A DNA stretch of 64,000 bases from Lobosporangium transversale (taxonomy: Eukaryota > Mortierellomycota > Mortierellomycetes > Mortierellales > Mortierellaceae): the NCBI RefSeq assembly GCF_002105155.1, contig NW_019028994.1, forward strand, positions 310,001 to 374,000, read 5' to 3'. Positions 1 through 12,858 of the stretch are shown here, in pieces (positions within the stretch are counted from its first letter, which is position 1; each line of letters begins with the position of its first letter). Made by a program: the position numbers and the translations under genes. The notes beneath the pieces were generated by a model. That model did not search any database. It saw nothing but the letters and a program-made list of their open reading frames with translations, and was not told the origin of the DNA.

Positions 1-1031
1 TGCCTCTGCCTCAGTAGGAGACGACAACATTGTATCTTGTTTTGGTATCAGCATCGCTGCTCTACAGCCGCCTCCACAGACGATGACTGTGCTCGATACA
101 GCCGAGTGTGTCTATTTCTCTGTAACCGCTGCAGCCTATAGACCCGCCAGCCTGGTCTGGAGGGATACATCTGATACTATCAGCGGTGGTCGAATCGGGC
201 ACACTCTCGTCCCAGATGTTGCTCATCCCGGTATTCTGTACATGTTTGGAGGATCCAACACAGGAAGGACTCAATATTTCTCTGATGTCTATCGATTGGA
301 TGCATCCAAACTACCAAACATTGCCATCTCCAAAGTTTTGCAACCCATCACAGAGGGATCTCTGCCACCTTCAAATGGCGATGGTGACAACACTACCAAC
401 CCTACCATCCCCAACAGCGGCATCCGGAGTGTTGTTCCTGAAGCGCGTTCACAACATGCTGCTGTCGCTGTAGGATCCGAGATCGGATTTATGGTCATTC
501 ACGGAGGCGTGACGACCAATAACGCGATGGCTAGTGGCGACCACCCATATTTCTTCAACATGGATACACAGAGGTGGGTCGATCCTGATACGTTCAATCA
601 TCAGTATTTGCAACAGAAGTCCCATTCGGTCGACAACGTTAGTGTGGCAGTGATCCTTGTGGGGATCTTGGCATTCGTTTGTCTCCTCGGTGGTCTTGTT
701 GTGCTGTATATCTGGAAGGGTAACCGGGATGATGAGCGCGAGCGAAAGGAAAGAGAGGAAGCCGATGCAGCAGCGCTCGCAGCAGCAGAGGCCGAAGGGA
801 TGGATTCACCCGCCTTTTCGATTTTGGAGGATTATTACTTGCCAGAGAGGAATGGCAGCGGAGCCTCAGAAAGGAAGGGACACCCAGTCTATCCAATGAG
901 GGCAGCAAGTCGACATGAACAGCATTCCATGGTTAATGGCCCCTTCAAAAGCACGACTCCTTTGCTTCAGGACGATGACGATGATAGCATCAAGAAGGCA
1001 AAGAAGAAGAATAATAGCAACAACAAGAGTC

Positions 1032-1068
<37 letters not shown>

Positions 1069-3063
1069 GCAGACAGAGACGTATCAATCCAACCAATCAA
1101 AACCATGGGCAAGCAATCGTGAGCCTCAATCACCTGGAGGAACAACACTGACGGAGAATGAAAGTATAAACGGCTACATTTCGTCCTCATCATCCTCAAC
1201 GCCTTCAAGACAGGGACGGGACAGAGCCAACACACCCAATACGAATGATACGACAACAACAGCAACAGTAGCAGAAGCAGCTGGAGTTATAACAACAACG
1301 ACAACAGTGTCAAATGGAAATACATTAAATCCAGGAGGAGGAGGTATTTCAGGTGGACCATTGGCTCGTGGTTCGTACTACAATACGAGGGATTTATATG
1401 TGGATGGGGATGATGATGATGAGTCGACGATAATGTCTTCGATGGCGTCTGAACCGACGATGTCTCCATGGGCTGGACCCGGAAGAGGCGTGCCCCTGGA
1501 TCTGGTACCACCGAACCCACAATTCAGTCGAGGAGCGATCCCACAGGCACATCGACAGTTGGTAGGAAGTATTTCGTCCCCTTCCCCCTATTATCCACAC
1601 CATCAGAGGAACGACAGCAATGGCACATGGGATCCTAGTTCTCCAGGGGGTTCACTCTCCAGTCGAGATGATTTAGAACATCACCGACGATCTGTCAATT
1701 CCATGCAGTAAGTGACTTTTCTTTCTTTCTTTCTTTCTTTCTTTCTTTTGTTTATTTATTTATTTATTTTTTGTTGTTGTTGTTGTTGCAAGAATGAGAA
1801 TGAAAGCGATATTGATTTTTTTTTTTCCTGCACTTTCTGTATGAATAATGAATAGATGGGTATCGTTTGATCCATTAGAGTTCGCTGGTAGACCGGAATC
1901 AATGTAAGTTTTTTCTTTTTTTCTTTTTTGATCATAAAAAGGGAAAATGAATCATGCAAAATCAGACTAATAATCTAATTTTATTTTTATTTTTATTTTT
2001 ACTTTTTAGAATCCATGACCCTCTTGCGCAACGTTCACTCACTGTGCGAAATGCATCGATGTATGGTGGCAACTACGACCGTAATAGCATGCTCATGCAA
2101 TACACAGTGACCAATGGTAGCAATCCCCGAATGTCGATGTATGGCGGTAGCAGCGTCTCGGACAGCAATACTGAGGATTCGGGATCGTGGTATTCAGGCC
2201 CATCTGCCGGTAATGGCGCTGGAGGAAGACGTGTTTCAGCAGCCTTGGCGGCTCGACAGCAGAGACGATCTATGCGATACAGTCAAGACAGTCAGGCATC
2301 TTTGTCATCTTCGGGTAGAGGATTAACAGAAGGGATAACAGCAACAGCAACAACAGCTTCAGGAGATGATCCTCTCATGACAAGAGCTTTGCCAATGATT
2401 ACGACACCTCCAAAGATCACTCGACCTACTTCAATTAAAATGATGCCTCCACGATTGGGTAACGGAGCCAATGGAGCACTTTGGGAGGAAGATGAGGAGG
2501 GTAATGGAGAAGGAGGAGGAGGCCTTGGACTTGATTTCTCATCTTTTAGTGTTTCGAATGAGATCAATCTGAGTCGACTGTCGACCAATAATCCTAGCCG
2601 GACAAGCTTTAGTAATCCAGCAGCAGCGTATCAACCTAGACGGGGATCTAAACTATCATCGAGTCTGACAGTGAATGAAGTGACGAATGAGGAGACAAAT
2701 CCGACAAGTACAGCGCTCTCGACCTCCACATTATCCTTATCGTCCTCACCCTCCAGAGCCAGTACATCGATGACCAGTGTGATTTTGAGGATGCCACCGC
2801 CTCCTAAACATATTCATGGTCAAACCGGTAGCGATGCTGACATTGACAACATTAACATTGGCATTGACTTTGACTTTGATAATATTGACACTACTACCAA
2901 CAACAACAACAACAACAGCAGCAATTATGGTGATAGAAATGCCAATGATAACGGTAATGGTATTAACATGAGACCACCCAAGCCAGTATCATCAGCATTA
3001 AGGACTAGCATTTTAGAGCTAGGTAAAGAGATGCCAGGGTTTTTGAATTATGGCAATAATTAA
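1..3063 (+). CDS. Kelch-type single-pass membrane protein, 3' part
   Basis: The frame is open to the left window edge, so the true start lies outside. I read three exons: 1-1707, 1856-1903 and 2010-3063, with introns starting GTAAGT and ending AG; the frame is kept across both. The first ~180 residues look like the last blades of a kelch beta-propeller (YMFGGSN and VIHGGV signatures, spaced like kelch repeats). One transmembrane helix follows (nt about 645-715, VILVGILAFVCLLGGL), then a basic stop-transfer stretch (KGNRDDERERK). The remaining ~650 residues are low-complexity, rich in S, T, G and N, with a polyglutamine tract. This is an extracellular propeller plus a long disordered cytosolic tail. 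The family is common in Mortierella-like fungi; no specific function can be assigned. Partner and ligand are unknown. Splice sites are inferred. Confidence 0.8.
1031..1071 (+). repeat. CAA/CAG microsatellite coding polyglutamine
   Basis: About 14 CAA/CAG codons in a row lie inside the cytosolic tail of the kelch-type protein. The run is in frame and nearly pure CAA, so it is expected to vary in length between strains. Confidence 0.95.
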
Positions 3064-3820
3064 AGAAGAAGAAGAAGAAGAAGAAGAAGAAAACTTGTAA
3101 CAACACTATTTTATTTATTACTATCATTCCCCACACGCATTTTTAATTAATACTAAAATAATAAAAAAATAAAATAAAATGATAGGCATCATGATAAATA
3201 TACAGAGTTATAAACAACCTAGCAATCATATAGAAAACACACCCAATTTCAATATTGTGGCTATTAGCTGCTAAACACGCCCTGTGTAACTTTGCGACAC
3301 CAGAGGGTGACATTGGCGGCATCAACGCAGTATCGATGCAGTAGTATCGGTGGTTACGATCAGCGCAAGTCTTCGAAGGGTACATAGCATAAACAGGGCA
3401 GTGTTTATTAACTATCACTTGGACCGTAGAACGGGCAAATTTGCCCATTTAGCTTTCATCAACTCATGGGCAGGCCAGATCCAGTTCCTACAAGAAGAAA
3501 ACAGCCGGCTATTGGGCTCTTGCCACCCATATGAGGTCACAGTTATGGTGCGTAGGAGCAACGCTGGTGTCCCGGTCTCTCGGTTTGCATGCCAAGGATG
3601 CAAACAAAAAAGATCAATCAACAAAATCAATCAACCAGCTGTAGCCAAGCAAAAATCAATCAGATAATCCATTTATCAAGCCATGTCATCACGATGCCAC
3701 CACAGTTATCTTTAAATAGCCTCCACCCCTCTGCTCATTTCGCAGCTTTCGCCTACACTAAAGATAAAGAAGTACCTACCTCTATTATTCCCCTCCTTCT
3801 TGATTTCTTTTTCGCTAGAG
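3064..3820. other. Spacer after the kelch-type gene
   Basis: It starts with a (GAA)n run directly behind the stop codon (about 3064-3092), then AT-rich DNA. I see no convincing gene; short open frames on both strands lack codon structure. The part near 3500-3670 may be old degenerate coding DNA, but I recognise nothing. Confidence 0.6.
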
Positions 3821-3864
3821 GTATGTCGCCGAATCAGCCTCCATATTGGTCTAAAAAATGTTTG

Positions 3865-3899
<35 letters not shown>

Positions 3900-4160
3900 G
3901 ATTGATTGCAGGCTCGCATTACTAGGATATGGTGCTGTTGACGTTCACAAATAGCTTGCCAGCGCACGTTACCACCATACCAACCGCACCAGCTCCTTGG
4001 GATATGGTGTCGAAAATACTGGTGGGAAGTGCCTTGCGCATATGGTGTCTCAAATGCGACCCAAGAAGTTTAAACCTATCACGGCGGCAGCGAGGACTGT
4101 GAGGGGTTCCCGCGTTAGCCCCGCTCGAGAAAACAATATTGGGAAGAGCAACTCTCCCTT
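3821..4160 (+). pseudogene. Decayed gene fragment, homologous to 37.5-37.7 kb
   Basis: About 200 bases here match the reverse complement of 37490-37690 with many substitutions but a shared order. Common blocks include CCTCCATAtTGGTCTAAAAAAT, a TTGCAG|GCTC acceptor-like site, and the coding block that reads VSKILVGSALRIW here and VPKILVGCVLCIW in the other copy. The first part looks like an intron (GTATGT near 3830, TTGCAG near 3910) that has gained a run of about 30 A. The frame then carries a stop between SHY and DMVLL, so it is not functional. The gene family is not recognised. It is a remnant of a dispersed gene or mobile element. Confidence 0.6.
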
Positions 4161-4912
4161 CACACCCTCACAAATTTGCAAGTGAAAGGATCATAGTTTT
4201 CATATGCTCGAGCAATACCATTCTTCAGCCCATCAAGGGACATGCCACAATATGGAATTGGGCGTGTTCTCTATGTGACTGCTGGGTATGCTTAAAACTA
4301 ACAGTCTTGCACACACCACACACCTAAATCACTTTTTTTCCCACGATCACATTGGCCATAATCATCACACCATTGACTTTATTATTATCATCACTACCAA
4401 CATCCTTTGCCTCTTTCATTGATCATTTGATTTGTGTGAGGACACTGAATTACACTCTCGATTGCCTGTAATCACTACAAATCTCATCACATAAATCATT
4501 TGAATCTCTTTCTCTTCTCTCGCTCTCTGTTTCTTTTGCTCTTTGTTTCTCTCGCACTCTTTCTCTCGCTCTCTCTTTCTCTACTATCTCTTTCTCTCGT
4601 ACTACTCTATCAAAGGTAATAGAGAGCATTGTGTCTATGATTATCAATAGGGGTTTCGGGATCGTTGCCCTTCATTAAAGATTGTCAGTAAATGTGAGTT
4701 GTCTATTTGTGTAGTTGTTCCTTCATACTGCTTGCCACAAGTAGTATGTCCAAGAATGTGCTATTGTAGTTTACTGGCATGGCCATTTTAGATGTATGTA
4801 GTCAAAGGCGGGGGGCTTGGATGTGCGTAGTCTAATGTCACAAACGAATCAGTGGTTTCAAAGTGGCATTTCCATTATTCATTATCATTAACCATTACAT
4901 TTCACCTTTTAG
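4161..4912. other. Spacer with CT-rich tract
   Basis: It contains a CT/CTTT-rich stretch at about 4500-4610 and otherwise unremarkable AT-rich sequence. No gene is supported. Confidence 0.6.
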
Positions 4913-5964
4913 ATCACAAATGCCACCTTTGAATCAGAACTACACTCGTTTGTTCTATATAATACACAACGCTTGGCTGACTATCTCCTGATGAATGATG
5001 GCTCCTTTGAACCTGCAGCAAACAATATCAAGGAGTTTAATAATATCCAGCCAGTTCATCTTGACAATTGGATTGCAGAGAATATACTTCGATATAAGCA
5101 AGGATGGGGCAATATTGAGAGGAAGATCCTAAATTAAAAACCATGGATACCTCACATAAGAAACATGTAGCAGCAAAAATTCACCACGCTATGACCTCTC
5201 TTTGGATGATCTATAGCAATCACAACAACACATTGCCTGGCAATATGAGTGAACACTTGGATAGTAATAGCATTTGGCGTATATTCCTTGATATGATTAG
5301 TTTCAAGAATTAAGAGTTGGTTCTGTCCCTTGGAGAAACAATGTCAAATGTATTGTCTATTAGGAGGAACAACGATGGAGGAATAGGGAACTGGAAGAAA
5401 CGTGGACATAAGAAATGATGAACCCTTCAAATGTTTCAAGGCGAAACTGGGGATTGGCGCTGTTGAAACTGGAAAATAAGATGGAGGTTCAGGAACCAAA
5501 GCCCTAGCAGATGGAAGAAAGCTCTACAAAACATTGAAGGATATGTTTGACCTCATCTGGACAAAATGTGCCAGAAATGGCATTGCAGGCAAACTTGCTG
5601 TCTATGGTTTACTTTTATCTGGTTACTGCATTGGATTTGCATGTTTTGGAAAGTTTGACAAAGGTCCATTCTACAAACTCTCCCAAAATCTTGGAATCAG
5701 GATTCAATTGTCACAATACTCATCATTGTGACTGAGATACTCATACTTGAACAACGTCTCCGACACACAATGCAGTTGATTGATAAATATTCTTATCCTG
5801 ACCCACAAGAACTGTTCTCTCGTTTATCTGGCTTCTCTCTTATTACTTCAGATCAAGCTAAGTTTTCTCCTCTAAAAACTCTTACAACGCCACTGCCATC
5901 AAGATCGTGCTCACCAAATCCATCAAAGCAAACTAAGTTAACCTACGGTCTCTGCAACAGTTAA
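4913..5964 (+). pseudogene. Decayed protein-coding remnant, unrecognised fungal family
   Basis: Successive good coding stretches are broken by stops and frame changes. 4913-5137 reads 74 residues after an AG acceptor, starting ITNATFESELHSF. 5143-5313 reads 56 residues from an ATG. From about 5410 to 5731 a block reads GAVETGK, then GTKALADGRKLYKTLKDM, then a hydrophobic GYCIGFACF segment. 5728-5964 continues in another frame. The GAVE..GK...GTK.L.DG.KL.KTLKDM pattern reminds me of a repeated, uncharacterised protein family seen in Mucoromycota, but I cannot name it. Several stops (at 5135, 5311 and near 5416) exclude a normal product. It is a broken copy, probably of an accessory gene. Confidence 0.55.
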
Positions 5965-6486
5965 AAAAAAAAATACAGGCTATAAAATACAACATGATAT
6001 GAATCAAAACTATGAAATTTAGGATGATATTGCTCTTTTGCTCTTGGCAACAAAATGGTTGTCTTCATTAATAAATGATCTATTTACTTTTTTTTATCAA
6101 ACGATTCTTTTGGTTGCAGATCTATGGGGACTCGGTGGGACTGCTCTTGAAATCGGAAATGCGCGTCGCGTTTGGATGTGTGTGTAACAAAAAATTGAAG
6201 AGGTATTAATACATTCACGTCCATGGTTTCTTTTTTTTTTTTTTTTTTTTTTCTTTTTTTCTTGTTGTAAACTTGTCTGCTCGTCTCAGTACTCAGCATT
6301 CATTCAGCAGAAAACTATTCAATTCGACCTTTTCCTCATCAAGATTAAAAAAAAAGCTCATTAGCATCAATCAAATTAAAAAAGGGCTTTTTCCTTATTT
6401 CTTAACTTTTTTTTTTTACAAACATCAAGGACAAGGACGTGGAAAACAAAAAGACGTGGCAATTATCATAACTTTTATAAGGAACG
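5965..6486. other. Upstream region of HIR1
   Basis: AT-rich leader region with T and A runs (e.g. 6226-6260). I see no clear TATA box or other gene. The HIR1 start codon is at 6487. Confidence 0.6.
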
Positions 6487-7847
6487 ATGCACATCATCAA
6501 ACCCGAATGGGTATGCCATCATGGTACGAGAAAGGGGCTCTAATGGCGTTTGCATCAATTCCATTTCAAAAGCAACAACACCAGCAACAACAACAACAAC
6601 AACTGGTGCCACTAACTCATTCACATTGTCACTGCCAAACACGATCGCATGCATGCACTCACATATATACACCCGTTTTATTTTATTTTTTTTTTTCGAA
6701 ATGAACTGAATTAGATGAAAAGGGAAAGAAGGCGCCCATCTATTCTTTACATGTACATCCAGATGGGACACGGCTGGCCACTGGAGCTCAAGGTAAAGAA
6801 AAATAAAAAAAATAAAAATAAAAATAATAACAATATTAATAAAATTAAAATGAAAAATAAAAATGAAGAGTAAAAAATTATGACTACTTTTTCTTATTAT
6901 TATTATTTTCGCCACTGACACTCTTTTCTCTCCTTTTCCTTTTCCTTTGAACTAATATGGTGAAATGAATAGATGCCAAAGTAAAAATATGGAGTCTGGC
7001 GCCAATTATCGATGCAAATCAGGATCAGGATCCAGAGGCATGGAAACATCTTTGTACAATGTCACTACACAATGGTAAAAAAAAAAAAAAAAAAAAAAAA
7101 ATTGTTTCTTTCAACTGTGGTTAACAATGGGCAGCAGCAGCGTGAATATATTAATAGAAATGGAGGTGCATCTCCATATCATACTATCAAGCTCATGCCT
7201 CTCCTCAAGAATCATGGGGGGCCATCATGGTCAAAACAATAACCGTTCTTTCTTACTCTCCTTTCTTTCTGTTTTATTGCTTTTCAAAGGCGCTGTACTT
7301 TGTGTAAAATGGTCAAACGGAGAAGGTACATATCTTGCAACAGGGTCCGATGATATGATTGTGATGATCTGGCAGTTGGACAGGTATATACATATATAAT
7401 ATATTTTCTTTTTCTTCGATAGTAATGATTGACGCTCTCAAAGTATACTAAAAGAATGGCATTTTGGACTTTTTTTTTTTTTTTTTTTAATTTCATAAAC
7501 TATAGATCTTCAGATGCATGGGGTGGCACATCCTTTGGGAACTCTGATGGACCTAATGTGGAGAATTGGCGTGCAGTAAAACGACTTTCTGGACATGAAT
7601 CAGGTACAGAGGATAATCATTATGGCGTTGTAATGCCTTTTCATCAGCTGAACTCTTGAAGGCGCTAACCCTACAATTATGCCACTTTTTATTTTATTCC
7701 TTCCCGGTATTGTATGATAGATGTCACTGATGTTGCATGGTCACCCGAGAATTCATATTTGGCATCAGCAGGACTGGACTCGAAAATTATCATTTGGGAT
7801 GGAAGGACATTTGGTAAAATGACCTTTTTTTTTTGTTCGACTAAAGG

Positions 7848-7880
<33 letters not shown>

Positions 7881-9920
7881 AACATTTCGGATAATATGGT
7901 TACAGTATACAATCGAATGAAGGCTCATAAAAAGCATTATGTATCCATGTATCGTAGACCGCATCATATTACTAGACCAGCATCAAGGATTTGTAAAAGG
8001 TCTCACTTGGGATCCTGTCGGGAAATACATGGCATCACAGGTATCATTCGTGGACGATTCACTCTTCTGTTCTATTAAAAAAAAGAAAAAGAAAAATTAT
8101 TAGAATGACTGACACATTTTTTTTACTCCTTCATCATAACAAATCGTAGTCTGATGACAAGACAGTCAAAATATGGAGAATAACGGACTGGGAAGTGGAG
8201 GTCGAGATCACAGAGCCATTCTTACAGTCTTCAGGGACAACTTTTTTTAGGCGTCTGAGGTAAATGGTCATGGTGTAAAAGCTTTTGTTTTTTATTTCCC
8301 CTTTTGTTTCCTCTTTCCGCCACAGTTGGCTAATCGCATACAGATCTGCTACTCATATATAGTTGGTCTCCTGATGGCGGCCAAATCGCTACAGCAAATG
8401 CATTCAACGGATCAATACCAGTGGCAGCAGTTATTTCTAGAGACACCTGGAAAGCCGATATTTCGCTCGTTGGTCATAGTGCGCCTATCGAGGTGGTCGC
8501 ATTCAATCCTTTGCTTTTCAAATACACTGACAGCACCGGAAACTCTGGATTCACATCCATTTGTGCAGTAGGGAGTCAAGATCGAGGACTCTCTGTATGG
8601 AGAACTCATGAGCCTAGACCGTTCGTAGGCATTAAAGAGTTATTTGATCACAGCTTTTTGGATTTCAGTTGGGCACCGGATGGACAATCTCTTTTTACGT
8701 GCTCTTATGATGGGACGATCGCAGTCTTACTTTTTCAATCCGAAAACCTAGGGGAGGCTGTACCGGCAGAGGAGCGGCATCGATTACTAGCAAAATATGG
8801 TTATGAGAGACGTGGAGAGATCATGGCAGAGACACCGGTTCAACTGGCAATGGAGGAACAGCTGAAAGAAAGTTCTGCAAAGTCAAGGATGGATGAACTA
8901 ATGCAGCATGAATCCTCCATGGAAGGAGTCACTTCAACGTTTGCTACACCCTCAGATCCGAGTGTCTTTGCGAATGCAGCAGCAGCAGCAGCAATAGCGG
9001 CGACCAATGGAACATCTTCAACACCTTCGTCATCTTCAACTACATCTTCATCATCATCTATGCCTTCACGGCCAATACAAACACATATTGTGGCAAGCGA
9101 ACAAACCGTTACATTGACGAGCGATGGAAAGAAACGGATTAAACCTTTGTTTTTGGGGAATGGCATGGGGACTGTGCCAGTGACCAGACCTCAGCCCCCG
9201 CCAGTCAGCCACGCAGCTGTAAGTCATATTTTTGTGTTACTGCTGTTTAATATAAAAATCATGATTTTTTTTTTTAATTTTTAATTTTTTTTTGTATTCG
9301 TTTTTATTTTTTCTCACGTTATATTTATGTGAATCCTTACACGCTAAATAGGGATCAAACATCAACAGCATGAATCATGTGGAGCGCGGAGAGCCCTCGA
9401 TGGCAATACCTGATGGAGGAATTCCTTCTGTTGTCGTTGGAATGAAGCGTAAGGAGATTAATGGTGGATCCTCTACCGGAGGACCTTCGAAAAAGGGGCC
9501 AGAGACGGTAAAAGGCAAGGGTGGATCAGGCAAGGTGGAGGAAGAAGTTGTCACAAGGATACCGATTGCTTCACCATTGCTTTCGGTTTCAAAGGTACGG
9601 CTAGGGGTCCCTAAAGTCCGATCTCATATCACCAGGAACAGGGCAGGTCTGGAGTGTCACAATAGTCTTTCAGGAGATCATCCATCCAAAGTCATCTACA
9701 GTCAGAAAGGGGCAGTGATATGGGTCGATTACCTGCCATCTTCAGTGTTGCTTATGACTGGAAATTCACGCTTTAGTGCAGTTGCGTGTGAAGACGCTGG
9801 GGTCTATGTGTACTCTCCAGCTGGACGGAGGTAAATGGATAAAAGGTTTTACAAATTTCTAGCATTGCTTATTCCATTTTTCTTTTTCGAGTTTGACTTA
9901 ATTAACATATTGTCTACTAC

Positions 9921-9958
<38 letters not shown>

Positions 9959-10208
9959 GGTTCATCAAATAGGCTAATGCCCTGCCTAATCTTGGAGTCG
10001 GCCGCAACACTGATGGAATGTGATGGCGAATATCTGATGGTCCTTACATCATGTGGACTTGTTCATTCATGGTACATATATGGAGGATTTCCTATATTAT
10101 CATGAATGTCGTCAAACGATATGAACAAATGTTGTCTGTTTTTTTGGTTGCACTGACCGATTTTTTTTATTTCTTTTTTCTTTACTTTATCTGATATGAC
10201 GTTTGTTA

Positions 10209-10243
<35 letters not shown>

Positions 10244-11320
10244 TTATTATTATTATTTTTCGTTAGGAATGTTATTCAACAGAGAGCCGTTCTATCCTCC
10301 ATCTCCATTTCACCGATCCTACAATTGACCGCTCATGCTGCAGATTCTCCATCAAGTTCAGTCTCTATCAGCTCAGCAACAGTGCGTCAGAATGGTTTGC
10401 CTTTGCTTACAACGTCCTCAGGTCAAGGTTATACGTATCATGAGATGATGAGAACTTGGGTGAAGGTTGTTGATCCTTGGTTTGCCATATCATCCTTCTT
10501 TGGAACGGATCCAATGTTGGGTGGTCGTGACTCCTTTGGAGATATCGCAGCGCCTTCTGTCTCTCAAAAGAAAGGCATCCTCTCACAACTCCAGGCTGCA
10601 GCCACGGGTGGACGTCTCGAGAAGGATGTGGCGTTTGCACAGGAGCTCTTGAATGTCGAAGATTCGGTACAAGGCGTCGTCACCTTGACACATCTCGAGG
10701 TACAGAACTACACATATATATGGGGCTATTAATACGACTACGAGGACATTTAATACATTGATCATTGATCATTGATCAGATTGGGTTGGATTGTAACTGA
10801 TTTTTAATTTCATTTTTGGAATCGAACACCTTTAGAATCAAATGGCAGCGGCACAAGTCCTAGGGTCATCTACTGAGTACAAACAATGGTTGCGATGTTA
10901 TGTCCAAAGACTTGCAGATGAGAGCTCGGTAGCACGTGTGGAAGAGCTCTGTAAATTCCTTTTGGGACCCGTGTACCAAGGGTAAGTAAGAGAAGTGAGG
11001 AGTAGCTTGAAGTGGTTCAAAGTAGATTGGATAAGTATTAACGGTAAAATTTACTATTATTATTATTATTATTATTGTTTTTATTTTTATCATTTTTATG
11101 GATGATCATACATATTTTTTTAAGAGGTGACAAGTCAGGATGGCAACCGACTATCCTAGGATTCCAGAAACATGAGTTGCTACGAGAGTTACTTCCTGTG
11201 CTAAGCTCGAATAGGTCTTTGCAACGGATTGTAAAGGAGTATCTGTCGGGGCTAGAGATGGTGGCGAAGGCAAAGCAAAGTGCCACAGCAGCACCAGACA
11301 CGTCCAAAGCCTCAAGCTAG
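6487..11320 (+). CDS. HIR1: HIRA/Hir1 histone chaperone subunit
   Basis: Fourteen exons keep one frame and give 967 residues: 6487-6523, 6715-6792, 6973-7074, 7290-7383, 7506-7603, 7721-7813, 7958-8040, 8150-8259, 8363-9218, 9352-9830, 9973-10071, 10267-10699, 10836-10981, 11125-11320. The start MHIIKPEWVCHH matches the HIRA N-terminus. Seven WD repeats fill about residues 10-380 (e.g. HVHPDGTRLATGAQDAKVKIW, HQGFVKGLTWDPVGKYMAS). SDGKKRIKP near residue 483 is the B-domain that binds Asf1 in known HIRA proteins. The C-terminal Hira (TUP1-like) domain follows from about residue 640 (CDGEYLMVLTSCGLVHSW). Known role: replication-independent deposition of H3-H4 and histone gene repression in the nucleus. 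Length is close to animal HIRA (about 1000 residues). Several introns carry pure A or T runs. Very sure of identity; single exon borders may be off by a few bases. Confidence 0.95.
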
Positions 11321-11777
11321 AATTAAAAAAAAAAAAAAAAAAAAAAAAATCAATTCGAGTTAGACAAGACTCTTAATAAACCATTAAGAGAAAATCGTGC
11401 GCTTGGCCTTTTTTTTTCTCTGTCTTCCTTCCTTCCTCCTCCTCTCAAGAAGAGCTATAAGATGGTTCAGCAAGCCTCACACACCTATGCTTTGCTAATG
11501 CTTGTTTATTACTGCCAGTAATAAGAGATTCTCACATAATAAATTGACTTGATTTCGAGCAATCTATTATCCAATTCAATTAGGAAGAATATGATTTGCA
11601 TAAAATTAATCCGTTAGAGAAAGGCGACAATTGACTTTTTTTTTTGGGGGGGGGGGGGGTTGAAAACGGATCATCGCCTTCTGGGTATATCAACAATGTC
11701 ATGTATTTGTTCAAAAGACGCAAGCATTCCTCCGACTCTATCCTCTGTTTTTAATGGTATGCCGTTTATTGATTTCC
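11321..11777. other. Spacer behind HIR1
   Basis: An A run follows the HIR1 stop directly, then CT-rich and AT-rich sequence with a T8G12 run near 11640. No gene is seen. Confidence 0.6.
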
Positions 11778-12788
11778 TCAGTTGTGAGGACTACATGTAA
11801 TGACATGTGCAAATCTACATTTGTCACACATGCTGTATTTGAACTGGTAGTCTTTGATCGATCCACTTGGTGCTGTTGCGGCAGTCAATGGTAACTCTTC
11901 TCTCAAAACCACTGTTTGTGGAACTGTCTCTACTTGGTCTTGGTGAGGTACCATAAATAATGTTGCTGTATTCTGTTTAGAAGCCTCATTAATGACCAAT
12001 GGAATAGGTTGCTCGCTTATAGCCCCTCGTTGCTCCAGAAACTTTCTGTTGACATCACTCAATCCAGTTACATCTTGAATACGCATATTGCGAACTTTAA
12101 GAGCTGCATGTATGGTGCTCGACTTCAGCCGATACTGTTATTGGTCGTTCTCCTGCACAATCTGCCACATCCGAATAGAACCATCTGCACATCCTGTGAC
12201 TAGAAAGTAGCCTTCTTCATAGTTACTCCATACAAATGTTTCAACAGCTCCACCTTCAGGTAAGATTTCAACCAAACAATGGCCTGTCTCTGGATCCCAC
12301 ACTCGCACGGTGTTATCATAACTGCTTGAGGCAAGGTATTTTCCATCAGGCGAATAAGATACCTCACTGATAATACCGGTATGCCCTTCAAGCGTACGTA
12401 GGACTGCTCCCAATTCCAAATCAATCACTCTAATTCCCGTCAATGAGGTTCTATAAGCCATTCGTCGATTACATAGTGAAAATTCTGCTTTTCCTACACT
12501 GTATCCATCCTGCGCTATGTAACAGCGTTCACCTGTTTCTGCATTCAGTACTTGGAGGCAATTGGAGTGTTGGTGGTAGATCACAATCTTTCGACTATCA
12601 GGCGTGTATTCGATAATATTGATGTATTCGTTAGACTTTACTGAATATTGAAGGCTCCATGAACGAACTGTCCAGACTCTAAGAATATCATATAAGCCAC
12701 ACGAAGCGAGCTGGCGACCATCGGGTGAGAATGCCACATATATATAAGACTCGTTGCTGCTCTGTAGAGTGTATCGGCTGTATCATTT
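11778..12788 (-). pseudogene. 5'-truncated NACHT-WD40 gene copy, C-terminal part
   Basis: The minus strand reads the last four or five WD repeats plus the C-terminal tail of the family whose long member is at 26.7-32.8 kb. Matching blocks include VAFSPDGRQLASC, HTGIISEVSYSPDGKYLASS, LLEQ/FLEQRGAISEQP and GSIKDYQFKYSMCDKC. Homology stops abruptly near 12788 inside a WD repeat; all NACHT and N-terminal sequence is missing. A TAA replaces the tyrosine codon in the ENDQYQ block near 12136, splitting the last repeat from the tail. It is therefore a dead fragment. It is closer in detail to the copy at 16.5 kb (TATTGGTCGTTCTCCTGCA block) than to the long copy. Confidence 0.85.
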
Positions 12789-12858
12789 TGCTCATGTAAA
12801 AGTTGTAAATTCTTTTTTTCTTTTTATCCATTGTTCTCTCAATGACATGCTGCTTAAT

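Noticed and set aside
7814..7957. Extra HIR1 exon around 7900-7940
   Set aside because: Joining exon 6 (ending at 7813) directly to 7958 gives the conserved GRTFDRIILLDQHQGFVKG; an extra exon would break the frame.
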